Positions 33,877 to 38,270 of a stretch of DNA of 38,270 bases are shown one piece after another. Source of the DNA: an uncultured Clostridiaceae bacterium. Lineage in GTDB: Bacteria > Bacillota > Clostridia > TANB77 > CAG-508. A program made the translations under genes and the position numbers. The notes beneath the pieces are model-generated. The model was given only the letters and a program-made list of their open reading frames with translations, ran no database searches and was not told where the DNA came from. The DNA lies in contig CAMVIX010000008.1 in assembly GCA_947167695.1 (NCBI GenBank), positions 1 through 38,270 on the forward strand. Direction: 5' to 3'. Position 1 is the stretch's first letter; every line of letters begins with the position of its first letter.

Positions 33877-34467
33877 TTAATTATTATTTCTAATTATTGC
33901 TAATCCATCTCCTACTTCCAATATTTTAGTGTCTAAATTAATATTCTCTGTTGCCATTTTTATAAATTCCCTTAAATGATTCACTGCGGTTCTTTGCTTG
34001 TGTTTATTATATGTACCCATTACATATCCTTTATATAGCACATTGTCTGCAAATATTATTCCATTTGATTTAAGTAATTTAATAGACTCAGTTAAAAATA
34101 CTGGATATTTTCCCTTTGCTGCGTCTATAAATATTACATCATATTCTTGTTTTAGGCTTGGTAGTATATCGACAGCATTTCCCTTAATTACATTTATTTT
34201 TTTGTCTAATCCCATATTTTTTATATTTTCTATTGCAATATCTGCTCTTTCTTCGTCAAGCTCTATTGTGTCTATTATTCCACCATCTGTTAAAAAATTT
34301 GAAAAGCAAATTGCAGAATACCCTACTGCCGTACCAATTTCTAAAAGACGATTTGGCTTTTCTTTTGTAAGATATTCTTCTATTACTTTTAAAGTATCGT
34401 CCATTATTATTGGAATGTGGTCTTCTAGAGCTTTAGTTTTTATTTGATTAAATAAATCTTGATTCAT
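33877..34467 (-). CDS. trmR: tRNA 5-hydroxyuridine O-methyltransferase
   Basis: 196 residues; class I SAM methyltransferase of the catechol-O-methyltransferase type. RLLEIGTAVGYSAICFS near 40, IDTIELDEERADIAIENI, and VIFIDAAKGKYPVF carry the SAM and metal sites; FADNVLYKGYVMG follows. The YrrM/TrmR branch methylates ho5U34 in tRNA, matching the trhP gene nearby. The N-terminus is shorter than in Bacillus. It follows typA by 47 bases, with a small hairpin between. Confidence 0.82.
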   Translation of the reverse strand: MNQDLFNQIKTKALEDHIPIIMDDTLKVIEEYLTKEKPNRLLEIGTAVGYSAICFSNFLTDGGIIDTIELDEERADIAIENIKNMGLDKKINVIKGNAVDILPSLKQEYDVIFIDAAKGKYPVFLTESIKLLKSNGIIFADNVLYKGYVMGTYNKHKQRTAVNHLREFIKMATENINLDTKILEVGDGLAIIRNNN

Positions 34468-34514
34468 TCTTATTGCCTTTCTTGCGTGCCTTTGGCATGC
34501 AAAAATTATTGATC

Positions 34515-36326
34515 TTATTTTCTTGCTGCCATTCTTTCTCTTGTTTTACTGTCTAATATTTTTTTCCTTAAGCGAATATTTTTTGGTGTTACTTCCACAA
34601 GCTCATCATCATTTATAAATTCAATGGCTTTTTCTAAAGAAAATTGAATAGGTGGAACGAGCCTTAAAGCATCATCAGAACCAGAAGCTCTCGTATTTGT
34701 TAAATGCTTTTCTTTGCATACATTTATTGCAATATCTTCCCCTCTTGAATTTAGTCCAACTATCATTCCCTCATAAACTTCCGTTCCAGCACCAATGAAC
34801 AAATCTCCTCTTTCTTGTGCATTGTATAATCCATATGTTACAGACGTTCCTTTTTCAAATGCTACAATTACTCCTCTTGTTCTAGAAGAAATTTCTCCCT
34901 TATACTCTTCATATCCGTCAAACATACTACTCATTGTTCCATTTCCTTTTGTGTCTGTCATAAATTCTGAACGATAGCCAATTAAACCTCTTGCAGGAAT
35001 TCTAAACTCTAATTTTGTATGTCCAGCTTCCGCTGGCTCCATGTTAACCATTTCACCTTTTCTTCTTCCAAGCTTTTCAATAACGTTTCCAATGCAGTCA
35101 TCTGGAACATTTATAATAACTTTTTCCATTGGCTCACATTTTACTCCATCTATTTCTTTATATATAACTCTTGGTCTTGAAACAAGTAATTCAAATCCCT
35201 CTCTTCTCATGGTCTCAATTAAAACAGATAAATGTAACTCTCCACGTCCAGATACCTCAAAACTTTCAGCTCTATCTGTTTCTTTAACTCTAAGTGAAAC
35301 ATTTCTGTCTAATTCTTTAAAAAGTCTATCACGAATATGTCTTGAGGTTACGAATGTTCCTTCTTTTCCAGCAAATGGGCCATCATTTACACTAAATGTC
35401 ATTGATACTGTTGGTTCATCAATATCTACAAATGGTATTTTTTCTGGATTATTAATATCACATATCGTATCTCCAATATTAATATCTGCAATTCCCGATA
35501 GAGCTACAATATCTCCTGCCTTTACCTCTTCTACTTCAGTCTTCTTTAAACCATAATAAGTAAATAATTTTGCAATTTTACCATTTTCGGTCTTATCCGC
35601 TTTGCAAACGCTTACAGCCATACCATTTTTTACTGATCCACGTTCTACCCTACCAACTGCAATTCTTCCTAGGTAATCGTCATAGTCTATATTAGATACT
35701 AGCATTTGCATAGTGCCTTCTTCGTCACATGCAGGTGGATTTATTTTGTCTATTATTGTTTCAAATAAACAATTTAGGTTATCTGATTCATCATCTAAAT
35801 TCATTTTTGCTATTCCATTTTTTGCTGAAGCATATACAACAGGGAAATCAAGCTGTTCATCATTTGCATTAAGCTCAATAAATAGCTCTAACACTTCATC
35901 TACAACTTTAAGTGGATTTGCCCCTGGTCTGTCTATTTTATTTACTACCACTATTGGTTTTAAATTAAGAGCTAAAGACTTTTTCAATACTTCTCTTGTT
36001 TGTGGCATGGCACCTTCAAAAGCATCAACTAATAAAAGTACTCCATCAACCATTTTAAGAACTCTTTCAACTTCTCCACCAAAATCAGCATGTCCTGGTG
36101 TATCCACTATATTTATTTTTACGTCATTATACATAACAGACGTATTTTTAGCCAGTATAGTAATTCCTCTTTCTTTTTCAAGATCATTTGAGTCCATTAC
36201 ACGCTCTGCTACTTGTTCATTGTCACGAAAAACATGACTTTGCCTAAGCATAGCATCAACTAAAGTAGTCTTACCATGATCAACGTGTGCAATTATTGCT
36301 ACATTTCTTATTTTTTGGTTATTCAT
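34515..36326 (-). CDS. typA: ribosome-associated GTPase TypA/BipA
   Basis: 603 residues from ATG 36326 (RNVAIIAHVDHGKTTLVDAM); a TTG at 36347 is in frame but lies before the AGAGGT ribosome site. Translational GTPase with G1 AHVDHGKTT, G3 DTPGHADFGG, G4 NKIDRPGA, EF-G-like domains, and the BipA-specific C-terminal domain (MTDTKGNGTMSSMF, GEDIAINVCKEKHLTNTRAS). It assists 50S assembly and growth under stress. Promoter overlaps the terminator of mrnC. Confidence 0.96.
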   Translation of the reverse strand: MNNQKIRNVAIIAHVDHGKTTLVDAMLRQSHVFRDNEQVAERVMDSNDLEKERGITILAKNTSVMYNDVKINIVDTPGHADFGGEVERVLKMVDGVLLLVDAFEGAMPQTREVLKKSLALNLKPIVVVNKIDRPGANPLKVVDEVLELFIELNANDEQLDFPVVYASAKNGIAKMNLDDESDNLNCLFETIIDKINPPACDEEGTMQMLVSNIDYDDYLGRIAVGRVERGSVKNGMAVSVCKADKTENGKIAKLFTYYGLKKTEVEEVKAGDIVALSGIADINIGDTICDINNPEKIPFVDIDEPTVSMTFSVNDGPFAGKEGTFVTSRHIRDRLFKELDRNVSLRVKETDRAESFEVSGRGELHLSVLIETMRREGFELLVSRPRVIYKEIDGVKCEPMEKVIINVPDDCIGNVIEKLGRRKGEMVNMEPAEAGHTKLEFRIPARGLIGYRSEFMTDTKGNGTMSSMFDGYEEYKGEISSRTRGVIVAFEKGTSVTYGLYNAQERGDLFIGAGTEVYEGMIVGLNSRGEDIAINVCKEKHLTNTRASGSDDALRLVPPIQFSLEKAIEFINDDELVEVTPKNIRLRKKILDSKTRERMAARK

Positions 36327-36360
36327 TTTTATTACCTCTTTTTTCAAAATTAACTAAAAA

Positions 36361-36414
36361 ATTATATCATAAATTTTAAATCTTGTCAAAAATGCTTTTT
36401 GACAAGATTTAAAA
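36361..36414 (-). promoter_or_regulatory. typA promoter nested in the mrnC terminator hairpin
   Basis: A perfect hairpin, AAATCTTGTCAAAAA with its complement around GC, follows mrnC. Its second arm contains TTGACA (36389-36384), then a 17-base spacer and TATAAT (36366-36361). Confidence 0.8.
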
Positions 36415-36804
36415 CTATTTTTCAACACATTCTTCCAATATTTCCTTTAACCTATCTTCCCTGCCTTCTAAAAATAAATATCCAATAAGTGCTTCTAATG
36501 CCGTTGCATTTTTGTATTGCATTACATTTGTATTTTTAGGCAAATGATGGTTTTCTGTATTTCGTGCTCTTCTTACAATGTCTAGTTCTTCTTCTGTTAA
36601 GGCTTCTTTAATTTTTTCTAAAGTACTAGCTTGCGCCCCAGCTTTAACATGTTTTACTGTTTCAATATGTAGCTGGTGTGGTTTTAGTTTTGTAGTTTTT
36701 ACTAAATGCGTTCTAATATATAATTCATATATGCTGTCACCAACATATGCCCAAACTAGTGGTGACATTGTATTTAATTCTATTTGTGTTTTTATTTGTT
36801 CCAT
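36415..36804 (-). CDS. mrnC: Mini-ribonuclease III
   Basis: 129 residues, RNase III catalytic domain without a double-strand RNA-binding domain. MSPLVWAYVGDSIYELYIR near 13 and YKNATALEALIGYLFLEG near 97 contain the acidic catalytic residues. It matures 23S rRNA ends, with L3 as cofactor in Bacillus. ATG 36804 is five bases after rbgA ends, and a terminator follows its stop. The rbgA-mrnC-typA grouping points to ribosome assembly. Confidence 0.93.
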   Translation of the reverse strand: MEQIKTQIELNTMSPLVWAYVGDSIYELYIRTHLVKTTKLKPHQLHIETVKHVKAGAQASTLEKIKEALTEEELDIVRRARNTENHHLPKNTNVMQYKNATALEALIGYLFLEGREDRLKEILEECVEK

Positions 36805-36809
36805 ATATT

Positions 36810-37685
36810 TTACTTCACCCTTTCCAAAGTAATTCTACCAAGTCTTCCGCTTCTAAAATCGTCTAAAATTATTCTTGCTGTTTTCGTTTCATCAATTCTT
36901 CCCCCAGACATAATCGCACCACGTTTCTTCCCTATAAGCTCAAGTAGCCCTATAATATCCTTATCTAGGTCTTCATTATCTAACCCGTATCTATCTTTTA
37001 ACCTTTGCTGATAGTTGTTGTATAAAAAAGAAATTAGATAATATGCAATTTCGTATTCGTCCATTATTTCATCTTTTATAGTTCCTGTAAATGCTAAGTT
37101 TAGTGCTACTTCTTGACTTTCAAATTTTGGCCACAAAATGCCTGGAGTATCTAGAAGTTCTATATTATGTTCTATGCGTATCCATTGCTTTTGTTTTGTT
37201 ACGCCTGGCTTATTTCCTACCGTTGCACTATTTTTCCTTGCTAATCGATTTATAAATGAAGATTTACCCACGTTCGGAATACCAACAATCATTAGCCTAA
37301 TATTTTTTTGTACTCTACCTTTTTGCTCTTGCTTAAGTAAATCATCAGCCATAATTTCTTGAACTTTTATAATAGTTTCTTTGCTACCAATTCCACTATT
37401 TGAATTTGCAACTATGCAAGGTACTCCATTACTATTAAAAAAACTTTGCCAACGCTTATTTTCGTTTTCCTCAGCTAAGTCACTTTTGTTTAATACTACA
37501 ATATGCTTTTTTCCTTCTATCAACTTTGAAATATCTGGATTTTGTGATGCTTTGGGAATTCTAGCATCCAGTATCTCAACGATAATATCAACTAATTTTA
37601 TATCTTCTTGGATTTGTTTTTTTGTTTTAGCCATATGCCCTGGGTACCAGTTAATGTTTGTACTTGGCAACTTTTCTTTTTCCAT
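36810..37685 (-). CDS. rbgA: ribosome biogenesis GTPase RbgA (YlqF)
   Basis: 291 residues. Circularly permuted GTPase: NINWYPGHMAKTKKQIQEDI at the N-terminus, G4 VVLNKSDLA near 70, then G1 IVGIPNVGKSSFINRL near 133 and G3 ELLDTPGILWP near 180; C-terminal RGAIMSGGRIDETKTARIIL is the ANTAR-like RNA-binding part. It completes late 50S assembly. One base separates it from the upstream unknown gene. Confidence 0.96.
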   Translation of the reverse strand: MEKEKLPSTNINWYPGHMAKTKKQIQEDIKLVDIIVEILDARIPKASQNPDISKLIEGKKHIVVLNKSDLAEENENKRWQSFFNSNGVPCIVANSNSGIGSKETIIKVQEIMADDLLKQEQKGRVQKNIRLMIVGIPNVGKSSFINRLARKNSATVGNKPGVTKQKQWIRIEHNIELLDTPGILWPKFESQEVALNLAFTGTIKDEIMDEYEIAYYLISFLYNNYQQRLKDRYGLDNEDLDKDIIGLLELIGKKRGAIMSGGRIDETKTARIILDDFRSGRLGRITLERVK

Positions 37686-37686
37686 T

Positions 37687-38265
37687 TTAATCAGCTCCTT
37701 TTTGTATTTTTAAAAGTATATCATATATATCTTTTGCTTCTTGCCATAAATCATCATAATTAAACTTATGTATTAATCCATCATGTTTATCTGTGATAAA
37801 TCTTTCAAATTCATTTATATAATCATCAATATTATTCTTATTTACTTTATCTTTAATTATTTGTTTCGCCACATTTACATAGTTTTTAAACAAAACTACA
37901 ACAATACATTGATAATATGTTTTTTGAGGTAAATCAGATTTGTTATAAAAATCCATAACCATATTTTCAGTTACTTTACGTGGATTAGTTAAAATAATTT
38001 TATTTGCTATAAATACACCATGTGGACAATTTGGACTTGGGCAATCTATTACTTCTGCATCTTCAGGTATTTCCACATCATAAATTGTATCTCCTCTATG
38101 TATCCATCTTAATATTTTGTTTTCTACTGAAAAATTAAAACCTCCCATTAATGCAGGATCAAAAGTTGTTGGATTCCACGTTTCAGACTCATTTAATTCA
38201 CCAATCTTATATTCAAATCCATTAGCATTAGATTTTAATCCGTCTACAAGCTTTATATATTTCAT
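37687..38265 (-). CDS. unknown protein (192 residues)
   Basis: Not recognised with confidence. Residues 10-85 (GFEYKIGELNESETWNP, PALMGGFNFSVENKILRWIH, YDVEIPEDAEVIDC) resemble a domain found in phage and pentapeptide-repeat proteins (DUF7666-like), with a GGFNFS turn. CPSPNCPHG at 85-93 could bind a metal. The C-terminal 90 residues are predicted helical. ATG 38265 is five bases inside the window, so the ribosome site is not visible. It is one base upstream of rbgA and probably co-transcribed. Confidence 0.6.
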   Translation of the reverse strand: MKYIKLVDGLKSNANGFEYKIGELNESETWNPTTFDPALMGGFNFSVENKILRWIHRGDTIYDVEIPEDAEVIDCPSPNCPHGVFIANKIILTNPRKVTENMVMDFYNKSDLPQKTYYQCIVVVLFKNYVNVAKQIIKDKVNKNNIDDYINEFERFITDKHDGLIHKFNYDDLWQEAKDIYDILLKIQKGAD

Positions 38266-38270
38266 CTAAT

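Noticed and set aside
1..38270. CRISPR arrays, tRNAs, rRNAs, insertion sequences or prophage
   Set aside because: No regular spaced repeats, cloverleaf genes, transposase or phage structural genes were found on either strand.

Overview
The window is low-GC DNA from a spore-forming clostridium-like Firmicute. It carries spoIIP and a sigma-K gene, the yicC-remA-rpoZ-gmk cluster, relA-recJ, typA, mrnC and rbgA. Consensus TTGxxx-17-TATAAT promoters, GGAGG-type ribosome sites and many TTG or GTG starts fit the same picture. There are no tRNA, rRNA, CRISPR or insertion-sequence genes.

The main result is a decoding anomaly. Eight genes on the minus strand look broken by frameshifts, ten in total. 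In all ten cases the last in-frame codon before the break is CGG. If the C is skipped, so that CGGN is read as one glycine (GGN), every protein continues in its conserved family sequence with no residue gained or lost. The genes are a glycosyltransferase, a NeuD-like acetyltransferase, a VanZ-like protein, yicC, sigK, a pilin-Ig-esterase fusion (three sites), glucose-6-phosphate isomerase and recJ. I found no in-frame CGG in any other recognisable gene, although CGG is common out of frame. The only CGG codons that seem to be read normally are in two small unrecognised plus-strand genes (13912-14124 and 31462-31698). The simplest reading is that CGG is not used as arginine here. It acts as an obligatory +1 frameshift or quadruplet glycine codon.

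Layout, minus strand unless stated. 1-10834: a surface-polysaccharide operon downstream of phosphofructokinase (membrane dehydratase, VanZ, acetyltransferase, initiating sugar-phosphate transferase, epimerase, three glycosyltransferases, acyltransferase, polymerase fused to a TupA-like domain). 11014-13754: a secreted repeat protein and a decayed extra repeat. 13912-14124 (+): a small gene. 14210-17773: gmk, rpoZ, remA, yicC, a membrane protein, rsmE. 17803-21361: sigK, a probable OapA membrane protein, a roughly 540-nt structured RNA (probable OLE RNA), and the esterase fusion. 21451-22158 (+): DUF368 lipid-carrier transporter. 22303-25570: RNHCP protein, nucleoside kinase, pgi. 25640-25880: a large palindrome. 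25900-31320: spoIIP, DUF4321, relA, recJ. 31462-31698 (+): a small gene. 31729-34467: trhP and trmR (tRNA wobble-uridine modification) separated by a divergent alarmone-synthetase-like gene (+). 34515-38265: typA, mrnC, rbgA and an unknown gene.

SigK region 4.2, most of YicC, the catalytic half of Pgi and the whole esterase domain are made only if CGG is shifted. The event must therefore be efficient, and it touches central metabolism, sporulation, DNA repair and the envelope.
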